DNA of 36,816 bases from an uncultured Victivallales bacterium (GCA_903837355.1 CAILUI010000222.1:1-36816); one strand, 5' to 3'. Shown: positions 1 to 9,288, counted from the first letter of the stretch. The notes: generated by a model from the letters alone, not told the origin. Program-made: numbers and translations.

Positions 1-75
1 CGCTTTGGTGCGGACGGCAAGCCACTTCCAGTTGGTCGGAAGGAAACTCAGCAGCAGATCCCAGTCCTCATTCAC
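1..75 (-). CDS. IS4-type transposase, N-terminal fragment cut by window edge
   Basis: Reading the minus strand from a GTG at 75 gives an open frame of 25 residues that runs off the left edge. It contains NEDWDLLLSFLP followed by TNWKWLA, which resembles the conserved opening of IS4-family transposases (a short helix, then SFLP-x-NW-x-x-LA). A GGAGG-like ribosome site lies about 11 bases upstream of the GTG. Upstream in this frame the codons become cysteine-rich and look non-coding, which supports the GTG as start. The catalytic DDE region would lie outside the window, so it cannot be told whether the element is intact. A remnant is equally possible. The call rests on one short motif. Confidence 0.5.
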   Translation of the reverse strand, partial: MNEDWDLLLSFLPTNWKWLAVRTKA

Positions 76-181
76 CGTGTGCCTGGCCTCCTGGTTGAGG
101 GTACAGCAACCAAGACAACAATAGCATCGCGGTAGACGAGACGCAAGCTTAATTAGTTAGCGCTTATGGGCATACGCCCCC

Positions 182-281
182 GGGGAGCTTCGCCCTCCAA
201 AGCCGTTTTCCGGGATCCGGCCTCCGGCCGGCGGCTCAGCGGCGCCGGCGCGCCTGGGGAGCTTCGCCCTCCAGAGCCGTT
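182..281. repeat. two copies of a short interspersed palindromic repeat
   Basis: The core GGAGCTTCGCCCTCCA occurs at about 184-199 and 258-273, each preceded by GG and followed by (A/G)AGCCGTT. The ends GGAG and CTCC pair, so each copy can form a small hairpin. The same core recurs three times downstream of pyrC (1739-1866). The stretch between the copies is very GC-rich and self-complementary (ccggcctccggccgg). It looks like a small non-coding dispersed element and not part of a gene. Confidence 0.7.
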
Positions 282-330
282 CCAGCGGCATGCCTGTCCT
301 CGCTCACGGGGCTATAGTGAGACAGTGGGT

Positions 331-355
331 GGCCGGTAGCCGGTGGCCGGTGACC
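331..355. repeat. short degenerate tandem repeat (GGCCGGT type) before pyrC
   Basis: Three degenerate copies of a unit close to GGCCGGT(A/G) lie in a row, ending about 20 bases before the pyrC start. Similar gccggt/ggtgacc strings are found in intergenic DNA of many environmental genomes. No protein or RNA function is suggested. It lies in the leader of pyrC, so any transcript starting upstream would contain it. Confidence 0.45.
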
Positions 356-375
356 AGGGCAAGGAGGCCAGAGCG

Positions 376-1671
376 ATGCAGGGCGACATGATTCTGCGGG
401 GCGGGCGCGTGATCGACCCGGCAAACGGCGTCGATGCCGCGCGGGATCTCTGCATCACCGCGGGGCGCCTCGCCGCGGAGCCGGCGCCGACAGCGCGGGT
501 GGTGGACGTCAGCGGCCTGGTCGTTTGCCCCGGGTTCATTGATCTGCACGTGCACTTGCGCGAGCCGGGCCAGACGCACAAAGAGGACATTGCCACTGGC
601 ACCCGGGCGGCCGCCGCGGGCGGCTTCACCGCCGTGGTGGCGATGCCCAACACGGCACCGCCGGTGGACTGCCCCGAGATCGTCGCGCAGGTCTATGGTC
701 TGGCGCGCGAAAAGGCGGTGGTGCGGGTGCTGCAGAGTGGGGCGCTCACCCTCGGGCGGGCCGGCAAGGAACTCAGCGACGCCGCGGCGCTGGCGCAGGC
801 CGGGGCGGTCGCCCTGACGGACGATGGCACCTGCATCCAGACGGCCGGGCTGATGCTGGAGGCCGTCCGCCGGGCCGCCGCCGTCGGGCTTCCGGTCATC
901 GACCACTGCGAGGACGAGAGCGTGGCGCGACACGGCGCCATGAACGCCGGGGCAGTCGCGCAGCGGCTCGGGGTGTCGGGACAGCCGGGGCTGGCCGAGG
1001 ATCTGATCGTCTGCCGCAACATCCTGATCTGCCGCGAGACGGGCTGGCCCATCCACATCCAGCACATCTCCACCGCTTTCAGTATCGCCCTGGTACGCGC
1101 CGCCCGCCGCGAGGGGTTGCCGATCACCGCCGAGGCCTCGCCGCACCACATCTGTCTGACCGAGGCGTGCTGCGCCAGCCACGGGGCCAACGCCAAGATG
1201 AACCCACCGCTGCGCACGGAGGCCGACCGTCGGGCAGTCATCGCCGGCCTGGCCGATGGGACGATCGGCGTCATTGCCTCCGACCACGCGCCGCACACAG
1301 CCGTCGAGAAGGCGGTCGGGTTGGAACGCGCGCCCGCGGGAATCGTCGGCCTGGAAGCGCTGGTGTCGCTGTGCCTGACCGAGTTGGTGCACGGCGGGGT
1401 GTTAACGCTGCCCGCCTTCGTGGCCACGCTCACCGCTGGGCCGCGCGCCGTGCTGCGCCTGGCGCACGGCACGCTGAGTGTGGGCGCGCCGGCGGACGTG
1501 ACCGTGCTGAACGTCAACGCGGAGCACGTCCTGCACCCGGCCGAGTTCCGTTCGCGCTCGACCAACTGCCCCTACGAGGGCCGCGTCTGCCGCGGCCGCG
1601 TGGAAGGCACTCTCGTCGATGGCGAGTGGGCCTTCAGCCGCCTGCCGGGGATCGCGGGACGGGTAGGCTGA
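376..1671 (+). CDS. pyrC: dihydroorotase, type I (PyrC)
   Basis: Zinc amidohydrolase that closes N-carbamoyl-L-aspartate to dihydroorotate, the third step of pyrimidine synthesis, in the cytoplasm. The 431-residue length is normal for type I enzymes. Visible landmarks: the metal-binding HxH at 58-60 followed by LREPGQ, MPNTAP at 90-95, TDDG at 148-151, DHCED with H177, H230 in IHIQHIS, EASPHH at 253-258, and the catalytic ASDHAPH with D303. The start at 376 has an AAGGAGG site at 361-367. An upstream in-frame GTG at 343 lacks one and lies in the repeat tract, so 376 is preferred. The gene stands alone, with repeats on both sides and no carbamoyltransferase neighbour. A hydantoinase-type relative is a remote alternative. 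Confidence 0.93.
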   Translation: MQGDMILRGGRVIDPANGVDAARDLCITAGRLAAEPAPTARVVDVSGLVVCPGFIDLHVHLREPGQTHKEDIATGTRAAAAGGFTAVVAMPNTAPPVDCPEIVAQVYGLAREKAVVRVLQSGALTLGRAGKELSDAAALAQAGAVALTDDGTCIQTAGLMLEAVRRAAAVGLPVIDHCEDESVARHGAMNAGAVAQRLGVSGQPGLAEDLIVCRNILICRETGWPIHIQHISTAFSIALVRAARREGLPITAEASPHHICLTEACCASHGANAKMNPPLRTEADRRAVIAGLADGTIGVIASDHAPHTAVEKAVGLERAPAGIVGLEALVSLCLTELVHGGVLTLPAFVATLTAGPRAVLRLAHGTLSVGAPADVTVLNVNAEHVLHPAEFRSRSTNCPYEGRVCRGRVEGTLVDGEWAFSRLPGIAGRVG

Positions 1672-1738
1672 GGAGGGCGGGCGCCACGAGCTCAGCGGCC
1701 GGTCTCCCGAGAACGGCTCAGCGCCTGCAAGCAGGCCG

Positions 1739-1866
1739 TGGAGCTTCGCCCTCCAGCAGATGCCGGCGGGAATCCCGCCGTCCGCAGGACCCATGGAGCT
1801 TCGCCCTCCAGCAGATGCCTGCGGGAATCCCGCCGTCCGCAGGACCCGTGGAGCGTCGCCCGCCAG
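1739..1866. repeat. 55-bp tandem repeat, 2.3 copies, between pyrC and mscS
   Basis: Two nearly identical 55-base units start at 1739 and 1794, and a third decayed partial copy starts at 1849. Each unit begins TGGAGCTTCGCCCTCCAGC and later carries the hairpin CGGCGGG-aat-CCCGCCG followed by TCCGCAGGACCC. The first 16 bases match the interspersed element at 184 and 258. The array lies between the convergent stops of pyrC (1671) and mscS (1885), so its hairpins may act as a terminator for either. A run of ten G residues (1866-1875) follows directly. Confidence 0.85.
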
Positions 1867-1884
1867 GGGGGGGGGTACGACGTC

Positions 1885-2721
1885 TCAGCGGCCCGCGCCG
1901 GCCGCCGTCCCGAGCAGGCGCACCTCCTGCTGCGGGAAGGGGATCTCGATGCGGTGCTGACGGAAGACGTCGAGCACGGCCTTGTAGATCTCGAGCTGGG
2001 CCGCTTCGTAGTCCGGGACGTTGACCCACGGCTGGACGGAGATGTTGATCGAGGAGGACTCCAGGGCGTTGATGCCGACGACGGCGGCGGGGTCGCGCAG
2101 GACGCGCGGGTTGGCCTTGAGGATGCCGTCCACCAGGGCGAGGGCCTGGCCGAGGTCCGCCGAGTAGGCGACGTCGACGTCGAGTTTGAGCTGGCGCACT
2201 CTGCCGTAGTTGTGCAGGATCTCGCCGACGATCTTGCGGTTCGGGATGGTGACCCGCGAGCGGTCGATGTGGACCAGCACCGTCGAGAAGAGCTCGATGC
2301 TGATCACCTCGCCGCTGACGCCCAGCAGCTCGATGTACTCGCCGACGCGGTAGGGCTTGGTAAAGATGATCGTCAAGCCTGCCACCAGGTTGCCGAGCAC
2401 GCCCTGCATGGCCAGGCCGATGCCGACACCCGCCACGCCGATGCCGGCGATCAGGGGCGCAATCTCGACGCCGAACTTACCCAAGGCCATGACCGCCGCC
2501 ATAGCAAAGATCGCCAGGCGCACCACGCGGGTCGCCAGCATCCGGACCGGGGGCTCGAAGTGACGGCTGGTCAACCAGCGGCCAACCCACTGCCCCACCC
2601 ACAGCGCCAGCGCAACCCCCGCGCCGAGGATGGCGACGGCGCCGACGATCTGAAAGCCGTATTGAACCAGGAAGCTGATGGCTGTTTCCATCAGCCTATC
2701 GACCATCGCGCTGTTATCCAT
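1885..2721 (-). CDS. mscS: MscS-family small-conductance mechanosensitive channel
   Basis: Inner-membrane channel that opens under membrane tension to release solutes during hypo-osmotic shock. At 278 residues it has the length of E. coli MscS. There are three predicted membrane spans: about 18-42, 65-85, and a Gly/Ala-rich pore helix at about 88-115 (AGIGVAGVGIGLAMQGVLGN). The pore helix is followed by the family signature around LTIIFTKPYRVGEYI, and by the beta domain containing RSRVTIPNRKIVGEIL. The C-terminal part supplies the cytoplasmic cage. The ATG at 2721 follows a GGGAGAAG site. It lies 24 bases beyond the stop of the DUF4838 gene and may be transcribed with it, although the functions seem unrelated. 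Confidence 0.92.
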   Translation of the reverse strand: MDNSAMVDRLMETAISFLVQYGFQIVGAVAILGAGVALALWVGQWVGRWLTSRHFEPPVRMLATRVVRLAIFAMAAVMALGKFGVEIAPLIAGIGVAGVGIGLAMQGVLGNLVAGLTIIFTKPYRVGEYIELLGVSGEVISIELFSTVLVHIDRSRVTIPNRKIVGEILHNYGRVRQLKLDVDVAYSADLGQALALVDGILKANPRVLRDPAAVVGINALESSSINISVQPWVNVPDYEAAQLEIYKAVLDVFRQHRIEIPFPQQEVRLLGTAAGAGR

Positions 2722-2745
2722 TGGCGCTTCTCCCGTGCCTGTCTT

Positions 2746-5700
2746 CTACTTCCCCCACGGGGTCGCCCCGCTGAGGATCTCGTAGGTGTTGGTGAGGGTC
2801 ATGGAACCGCCCTGCGGCAAGTCCTGGGAACGACTCCACTGCTCGAGGTTGACGCGGCCCTGCGCCCCGTTCCAGTTGCAGTAGGCGGTGGCGACCTCCG
2901 CCGACTTGAAGGTGTTGAGGATCGCGATACCGGCCGCATCGTCGCGGATGGCCCACTGCCCGGCAGGTCGGACCGTATCGCGCAGCCAGAGTTCCTTCTC
3001 GGCCGTCGGGTCCTTCGGGTTGGCCAGGGAATGGCTGCGCCAGGAACCGTCGGCGTTCAGCAACCACAGTGCCGCGGTGGCGGTGCTCTGGACCTGGAAG
3101 GCAGGATGGACGCGGAAGGCGGCCGGGCGAGCGGCGTTACGGTTGGTCAGGATCGACTCGACCGTGATCGCCGCGCGGTCGGGCAGGAGTCGGAAGGTCC
3201 GGCGCAGCGTGAACCCATTCAGCAGGGCGGCTTCGAGCACGACGTGCTGCGGTCCCGACTCGAGCACGGCATAGGGCTCCATCCACCCCGGCCCGCGGTA
3301 GCTGGTCGTGCTGTACTCCTCGTAGCCGCCCTCGTTGGGGACGCAGCCCGTGTCGGGATCGCCGAAGAGCTTCAGCACCTGCCGGCCCGTGGCCGTGGCC
3401 CGCAGCCGCCAGAGGCGCCCGCCGAGGGCCGGGATCACGTCCGCCTCGAGGTGCGGACTGCGCAGCGTCAGGACGTCGACGGCCTGACCGCGGCCCCGCT
3501 GGGTCGCGAGCCATTCCTCGAGCCCGCCCCCCTCACCTTCGCGGATGTGCGTCACGCCCTCCTGACGGGCGATGGTGGCGAAGCGCTCGACGGCGCCGAC
3601 GGCGCCCTCGCCACCGTCCGAAACCAGCTTCCCGTCGCGGTAGCGCAGAGCGCCACGGCTGAGGGCGATCTCGGTGTAGAGCAGCGGCAGCCGGGCGACC
3701 TGGACACGGTGCAGGAGGACGGCATCGCCGGCGACTGCAGCCTCAGCCCGGTCGAAGAGGGCCTTGGCGCTGGCCAGCATCTCGGGATGATTGAGGTAGT
3801 CCGCGGGCGAGGTGTAGATACGCACGTGGCAGGTCCGATCGGCGCACACGGTCTCCTGCAGCAACGTGAGGTAATCGCGCAGGGCCGGAGCCGCGGGGCC
3901 GTAGTAGGCCTCGGTGAATTCACGGATGGCTTTGGCGCTGTCGTAGGAGGGGTCCCACAGGGTCTTGGCCATGAGATAGGTCCGCAGTTCGGCCAGTTCG
4001 CCGCCTTTGCTGAAGTAGTTGGCCTCCTCGTAGATGCCGGTGACGCCATTGCGGACGAAGAACTCGATGTTGGGCCGGATGACGCCGAGGTTGGGAAAGG
4101 GCTGGACGCAGTGCGCGTAGTTGATGACGTAATCCCAGATATGCAGGCGTTTGCAGATCTTCGACCAGCCCTTGATGTCGGCGACGAAAGAGCGGTTCGT
4201 GGGACAGGCGTCGAGGGGGTGGCTGAAGCAGCACTCGATGGAGCACAGGCGCACGGCAACGTTGGGGGCGGGCTTCACATGCTTCGGCGGCTGGCGGGTG
4301 TACTGGTAGGCCAGGGTGTCGATGATCTTGTCGGGGTGCTCCGCGGCGATGGCGTTGGCGATACCATTGACGAAATGCAGCAGCGGTCCCGCCTGGCCAC
4401 CTTCCTTCTCGGCCAGGGCCGTACAGGCAGCGCACTGGCAGTAGCTGTGCCAGTCGTTCTGCGAAACGCTGATGATGGTGGCCTCGGGCGACTCCTGGAT
4501 CCAACGGCGCACGCTCTCGGTGGCGACGCGCAGCACCTCCGGGTTGGTCAGGCAGAGCTGCGTATTCTCTGGGCCGAGACGGGTTCCGTTGATCTCCGAG
4601 AAGTACTCCGGGTGGGTCGCGAAGTAGGTCTCGGGGGGCACCAGGCCATTGAAGGTGTGCACGAAGCCCTTGTAGCGGATGTGCTCGCCCCAGGTCGCGT
4701 CAGCCTGGGAGTAGAGCCCGTTCAACTTGTTGCGCACGCCGAACTCCGGTGGCCGGCAGGAGGGGTAGTCGGTGTCACGGTACTCGAGCGGGGGGACGTA
4801 GATGCGTTTGAGGCGCTTGATGGTGAAGGTGCCCTGCCGCGGCACCGTGCTGCAGTCGGCGGTGAACCAGCGGCAGCCGAGTTCGTCCTCGAGAAAGGCA
4901 TAGACGGCATAGAGCACGCCGCGCTGCCCGCCAGCGAGAACCAGGGCCGGACCGGCGGTCTGCAGGTGGATACCCTCGAGGCCGAGGCGCTGGTAGTTGA
5001 CCTTGACCCCGCGCTGGGCGATCAGGGCGCTGCGTCCGAGGAGAATCGGGATGCGCGCGCCGACCGTGGCATCGGCGAGGATGGGCAAGGTGCTGCCGGT
5101 CAAGCGCTCCCAGTGCAGGGCCAGTTCGGCGGCGGCCTGGCGCTCAGAGGGCGTGGGGGCATCGGGGATGACGATGGCGTGGGTCTCCGGGGTAACGGCC
5201 TGACCGCCGATGACAATGCGGCAGGTTCCGAGGGCGGCGCGCCGCTCCGCCAGGCCGACCGCCTCAGCCTCGAGACGCTTGCAGACCTCAGCCATGGCGG
5301 CGGCGGCGGGGCTGTTGGCGGGCAGGGCCGCGCTGGCTGCCGTCACGGCGCGGCGCAGGTCGCTCAGGCTGGCTTCGGCGGCAGCGATGGAACCCCCGCT
5401 GCGGGTGCCGAGGGCAGCCGGGTTGGCCAACAGGCTGGCGGCGGCCTTGGCAGCCCATTCCGAGCCGCCGCTCTGCTGCAGGGCATCCAGACAGGTCTTC
5501 AGCAGCTCGGCGGGGGCCATGTTCATGGTCAACTCCTTAAGCCGCAGCGGGGCATCCGGCCAACGCAGGCATTCCGCGCAGATCATGGTCGTGACCCAGC
5601 GCTGCCGTTCCTGGGGGTCCTTGGCCCGTTGGGCGAGGAGGCAGGCAATGTCGGCCTTGACGGCGTTGTCGGCACCTTCCATGAGCCGGACCGCGGCGGC

Positions 5701-6269
5701 CTCATCATTCCTGGAGAGGTGGTAGCGCGCCAGGAGCTGCCGCTGTTCGACACTGGGGCTGGGCTGGGCCAGCAAGGCAGCGATGGTCGCCGCCGCGCTC
5801 TGGGTCTGGGCCACGACGATGTCATCGACGTAGAGCCCTGAGTCGGCGGCATCGATCATGGCCAGGGGGTGGAACGTGACCTTGTCGGCCGGGACTACGA
5901 AGGTCGTGGCAACCTCTTGCCAGTCGTCGGCTTTGCTGATCGTGACCCCACCCGAGAAGGCCCAGCCGTAGGAGTTCCAGGAGTAAGCGTACAAGGCGTA
6001 GCCCTGGCCGCTGCCCATGGCGCCTTTGACGAAGCCTTTGGCCTGGTAGGTGGCAAAGGGCTCCACGGCCAGGTCACCCCGATGGCGAGCCAGTGCTGGC
6101 GCGCCCCGGCCTTGAGGACGCCGGCGCGGCTACCGGCATGGGCCACTCCGGCCACGCCGCTGGCCTCGAAGCCGGGGTCGGGGAAAAGGTTCTGGCCGGA
6201 CGCCGCGACACTGCCCAGCAGGCCGACACACGCTGCCGCGGCACTGCGTACCCACATCCGTAAACGCAT
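2746..6269 (-). CDS. large secreted DUF4838 glycan-active protein, N-terminus frameshifted
   Basis: Secreted multidomain protein, about 1170 residues once repaired, probably acting on polysaccharide. The ATG at 6269 (AAGGAG upstream) gives a signal peptide ending near VAASGQ, then NLFPDPGFE, a typical opening of a carbohydrate-binding beta-sandwich. That frame runs on wrongly near 6066-6073. The rest of the sandwich (from VEPFATYQAKGF) continues in the next frame to 2746. One missing base, giving TWAVEP, restores continuity. After a helical segment come a GH67/GH20-type N-terminal domain (RIVIGGQAVTP, ILLGRSAL), the DUF4838 barrel-like core (QNDWHSYCQCAACTAL, GIYEEANYF), and a mutarotase-like C-terminal sandwich from about VIPALGGRLWRLRAT. 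Seen: domains and frame change. Inferred: substrate and activity. The indel may be a sequencing error or a real mutation. Confidence 0.82.
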
Positions 6270-6482
6270 GCTCCATCTCCTTCGGCTGAACGGGCAGATA
6301 GCCCGCCGAACATGAACGATCGCTCCATCCGCCCCGTAGTGTGATGGTGAGTACGGCATTGTCAACCACACGCGGCGCACAGCGCAGTTGCGCGTCAGCT
6401 TCCGCGGCGCTAGCGTAGCCGAACCAGATCCAGGCCCGCCGAGGGCGGGCACGCCAGGGTAGCAAGCGAGGAGTGACAGACC

Positions 6483-7610
6483 ATGAGCGACACGATTCGG
6501 GTGGGCCTCATCGGCGCCGGGCAGATCGCCACGCACCACATGAACCACTACAAGGGCATGCCGCAGGTCAAGATGGTGGCGGTGGCGGACCTGTTCCCGG
6601 AGAAGGTCCAGGCCGCCCAGGAACGCTACGGCATCCCCCATGGCTATGCCGATTTCAAGGACCTCCTGAAGCGTGACGACATCGACGCGGTGGACGTCTG
6701 TGTCCACAACAACAAGCACGCGCCCCTGACCATCGCCGCACTGGAGGCCGGTAAGCACGTCTACTGCGAAAAGCCGATGGCGGGCACGTACCGCGACGCC
6801 GAGAGCATGTATCTGGCGGCTCAGAAGGCCCAGCGCAAGCTCAGCATCCAGATGGCTACGGTGTTCTCCCCTGAGAGTCGTGGTGCCAAGCGCCTCATCG
6901 ACGATGGGCAGCTCGGCAAACTCTACTATGCCCGCTCGTTCGGCTACCGGCGCCGCGGGCGGCCCTTCGTGGACGGCTATGGCACGGCGAACTTCGTCGA
7001 CAAGTCGATCTGCGCGGGGGGTGCCCTGTTCGATATGGGCATCTACCACATCGCCAACATCCTGTTCCTGGTTAACAACCCGAAGGTCATGACCGTCACC
7101 GGCTCGACGCACCAGGAACTCGACATGTACGAAGACCGCCGCGCCTTCAGCAACTTCAGCGTCGAGGAGATGGGGCTGGGCTGGGTACGGCTTGAGGGTG
7201 GCATCACCTTTGACATCGAGGAGACCTGGGCCGTCCACCACGACGGCCAGGAGGCCAGCAAGGTGCTGGGCAGCAAGGGCGGCATCAAGCTCAGTCCCCT
7301 GACCTTCTTCTCGAGCGCCGCCGACATGCCCATGAGCTCGACCTTCGACCTGAGCGGCTCCGACACGCGCTGGCACTCGTGCTTCCCGGAGAGCGTCTGG
7401 TACGATTCCTCGCAGAACCACTGGATCGGCGCCCTGCTGGGCAAGGTGCCGTTGCTGCCCACGCACGAATACGCCCTGAATACCGCCCTGATCAGCGAGG
7501 GTATCTTCATGTCCTCCCGGCTAGGCCGCGAGCTGAGTGCGGACGAAATCCGGAAGACCTCGAAGAGCACCGCCATCGACCCCTACACGCCGGAGAAGGT
7601 CTGGAAGTGA
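6483..7610 (+). CDS. Gfo/Idh/MocA-family NAD(P)-dependent oxidoreductase
   Basis: Cytoplasmic sugar or cyclitol dehydrogenase of 375 residues. The N-terminal Rossmann fold shows GLIGAGQIA (GxGxxA at 11-16). The EKP motif (E96-K97-P98) carries the usual catalytic lysine. The C-terminal alpha/beta domain includes GGALFDMGIYHI, which corresponds to the family's GG-x-x-x-D-x-G-x-H active-site segment. The ATG at 6483 follows a GAGGAG site. The gene is divergent from the DUF4838 gene across about 210 bases that must hold both promoters. A 97-base gap separates it from the downstream metallopeptidase on the same strand. The substrate cannot be read from the sequence. Relatives oxidise inositols, gluconate-type sugars or glycosides. 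Confidence 0.88.
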   Translation: MSDTIRVGLIGAGQIATHHMNHYKGMPQVKMVAVADLFPEKVQAAQERYGIPHGYADFKDLLKRDDIDAVDVCVHNNKHAPLTIAALEAGKHVYCEKPMAGTYRDAESMYLAAQKAQRKLSIQMATVFSPESRGAKRLIDDGQLGKLYYARSFGYRRRGRPFVDGYGTANFVDKSICAGGALFDMGIYHIANILFLVNNPKVMTVTGSTHQELDMYEDRRAFSNFSVEEMGLGWVRLEGGITFDIEETWAVHHDGQEASKVLGSKGGIKLSPLTFFSSAADMPMSSTFDLSGSDTRWHSCFPESVWYDSSQNHWIGALLGKVPLLPTHEYALNTALISEGIFMSSRLGRELSADEIRKTSKSTAIDPYTPEKVWK

Positions 7611-7707
7611 GCGATCTCCTGCGGGGCTCGGCGCCGGCAGCGCTGGCGGCCCCGTTGACCAGGAGCACGAGGTAGAGCGAAGGCCGAGGCAAATGGGAGG
7701 GATGGCC

Positions 7708-8397
7708 ATGCGCGGGTGGGTAATCGCAGGTGCGGTGGTCTTGCTGGCGGGGCTCCTGGCGGCGCAGGAGCCCGTCGCGCCGCCCGCGGCGCAGGCGGTC
7801 ACGTTTGTGGCCGATACGTCACAGGTGCCGCATCTGCAGCCCTGGGGGCGCGCGGCGGAAGCGCTGTGCGTGGTGTGGTATCCGCGGCTGGTGGACATCC
7901 TGGCGAGCGACGACACGGTCGGCTTCCAGCCGACCATCCGTATCATCTTCGAGAAGGAGATGAAGGGCGTTGCCTACTCGGGCGGCAATGAGATCCACAT
8001 CGCTGCGTCCTGGGTCGAAGCGCATCCGCACGACTTCGGTATGGTGGTGCATGAACTGACGCATCAGGTGCAGCGCTACCCGCCAAACGGTGAGGGCTGG
8101 TTGGTCGAGGGCATTGCCGACTACGTGCGGCAGCGCCACTTCGAGCCGGATGTGGCGGTGCCAGCCATCGACTTCGCGCGCGCCAAACCAACAGATGCGT
8201 ACAAGACCACGGCCGGACTGCTGATCTGGATCGAGGCGAACGCCGCTCCCGGGATCGTGAAGAAGCTGAACCGCGCGTTGCGGGAGCAGACCGACACCGC
8301 CGCCGTCTTCAGTGCGAGCACGGGGAAGACGGTGGCGGAGCTCTGGGCGGCCTTTGCGCGGGCCTCGGGCTACGCCGGGCCCCTGGCGGCGCCGTAG
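7708..8397 (+). CDS. secreted metallopeptidase of the basic secretory protein family
   Basis: 229-residue exported protein. MRGWVIAGAVVLLAGLLAAQ is a clear signal peptide. The zinc motif HELTH is at 115-119, followed by EGIADYVR at 134-141, the pairing typical of the plant and bacterial basic secretory protein (BSP) peptidase family, where the Asp of GIADY is the third ligand candidate. Three in-frame ATGs compete (7693, 7702, 7708). GGGAGG at 7695-7700 sits best for 7708, and this start begins the signal peptide with a single Arg. It follows the Gfo/Idh/MocA gene on the same strand and converges on the AKR-like gene, with only 24 bases between the stops. The substrate is unknown. Confidence 0.82.
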   Translation: MRGWVIAGAVVLLAGLLAAQEPVAPPAAQAVTFVADTSQVPHLQPWGRAAEALCVVWYPRLVDILASDDTVGFQPTIRIIFEKEMKGVAYSGGNEIHIAASWVEAHPHDFGMVVHELTHQVQRYPPNGEGWLVEGIADYVRQRHFEPDVAVPAIDFARAKPTDAYKTTAGLLIWIEANAAPGIVKKLNRALREQTDTAAVFSASTGKTVAELWAAFARASGYAGPLAAP

Positions 8398-8421
8398 GGC
8401 GACGGCGCCGCGGGGCGGGCC

Positions 8422-9204
8422 TTAGGCCCCAAGGATGCGGCGCACGATGGCGACGTTATCCTCGACGATGTTGTCGTTGTCGCCGCGGTGCATGCCGACG
8501 TTGACGACGTCACCCGCTTTGATATTCCCGAGGGCGAACTCGAAGGCCATGGCCGCATCGATGCGGCCAGCGCCGAGGATCTTGTAGGCGATGCACGGTT
8601 TCTGCAAGCGCCGGCAGCACTCGGCGGCAGGGAAGATGTCAGCCAGGTGGAACTTGTCGCCGCGGCCGGCATGCAGGCTGCCGCAATCGAAGAAGCAGAC
8701 CATGTGGAAATCGACCAGGTTGAGGCTGTCGACCCAGTAGTGCGTCTCCGGGGCATGTCCGGCCACCCCGATCGGGATGCCCTTGGTCTTGGCGTGTTCC
8801 ACCCAGGCTTGCAGCGTCTTCGCATCGCGCTTGGCATAGAGGTCGTCGACGATGCCGCCGTGGAAGAAGGCGGCTTTGGCGCCGATCTCGAGGGCGCGGT
8901 CCACGGTCGCCTGCATGGTCGGGAAGTTGCGGTTGCTGAGTTGGGCGACCCATTGCAGCGGCCCGCCCGCCGCCAGGTACTCGGTCACCGTCTCGATCAC
9001 ATGCGGGGTCTCGTTGTTGGACACGAAGGTGTTGATGCCGGCGGCGTAGGCCCGGGCCCAGGTCTCCTTGATGCGCTCCGGCGTGTGCCACGTCCGCATC
9101 GCGGTGTCGCGCGCCTCGTTCTGGTGGCTGAAGCCGCCGAAGGGATTCGCGCCGATGAGCAGGCGGGTCATCTTCAGTCCGCAGAAATCAACCGTCGGCA
9201 GCAT
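8422..9204 (-). CDS. AKR-like TIM-barrel protein without a visible catalytic tetrad
   Basis: 260-residue cytoplasmic protein. Its start (MLPTVDFCGLKMTRLLIGANPFGG) resembles the first strand of aldo/keto reductases. The barrel-type alternation continues through VAQLSNRNF, AFFHGGIVDD, GIPIGVAGHAPE, VDFHMVCFFDCGS, IAYKILGAGRID and VNVGMHRGDN. Where an active reductase has DTA-x-x-Y, this protein reads INTFVSNNET (58-67), so the usual Asp and Tyr are absent. It may be a lyase, isomerase or non-redox barrel. The ATG at 9204 has an AGGAGAAGG site. It is the last gene of the minus-strand block that starts at 15563, 84 bases after the secreted unknown protein. I do not recognise a specific family. 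Confidence 0.7.
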   Translation of the reverse strand: MLPTVDFCGLKMTRLLIGANPFGGFSHQNEARDTAMRTWHTPERIKETWARAYAAGINTFVSNNETPHVIETVTEYLAAGGPLQWVAQLSNRNFPTMQATVDRALEIGAKAAFFHGGIVDDLYAKRDAKTLQAWVEHAKTKGIPIGVAGHAPETHYWVDSLNLVDFHMVCFFDCGSLHAGRGDKFHLADIFPAAECCRRLQKPCIAYKILGAGRIDAAMAFEFALGNIKAGDVVNVGMHRGDNDNIVEDNVAIVRRILGA

Positions 9205-9288
9205 GGTGCCTTCTCCTGTGCCTGGATGAATCTCAAGGTCGCCTAGACGTAACCATACTATGGCGCGCGGCCCACGGCGGTGCCAGCG

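Noticed and set aside
1739..1866. CRISPR array
   Set aside because: Units are directly adjacent tandem copies without unique spacers, and no cas gene is near.
1738..5841. Plus-strand open frame of more than 1300 codons opposite mscS and the DUF4838 gene
   Set aside because: It is antisense to two genes with clear domains, is rich in Asp/Gly/Arg with no recognisable fold, and reflects the high G+C third-position bias.
6130..6465. Minus-strand frame starting at 6465 as an alternative DUF4838 N-terminus
   Set aside because: It is Arg-rich without a signal peptide, whereas the frame from 6269 has a ribosome site, signal peptide and NLFPDPGFE.
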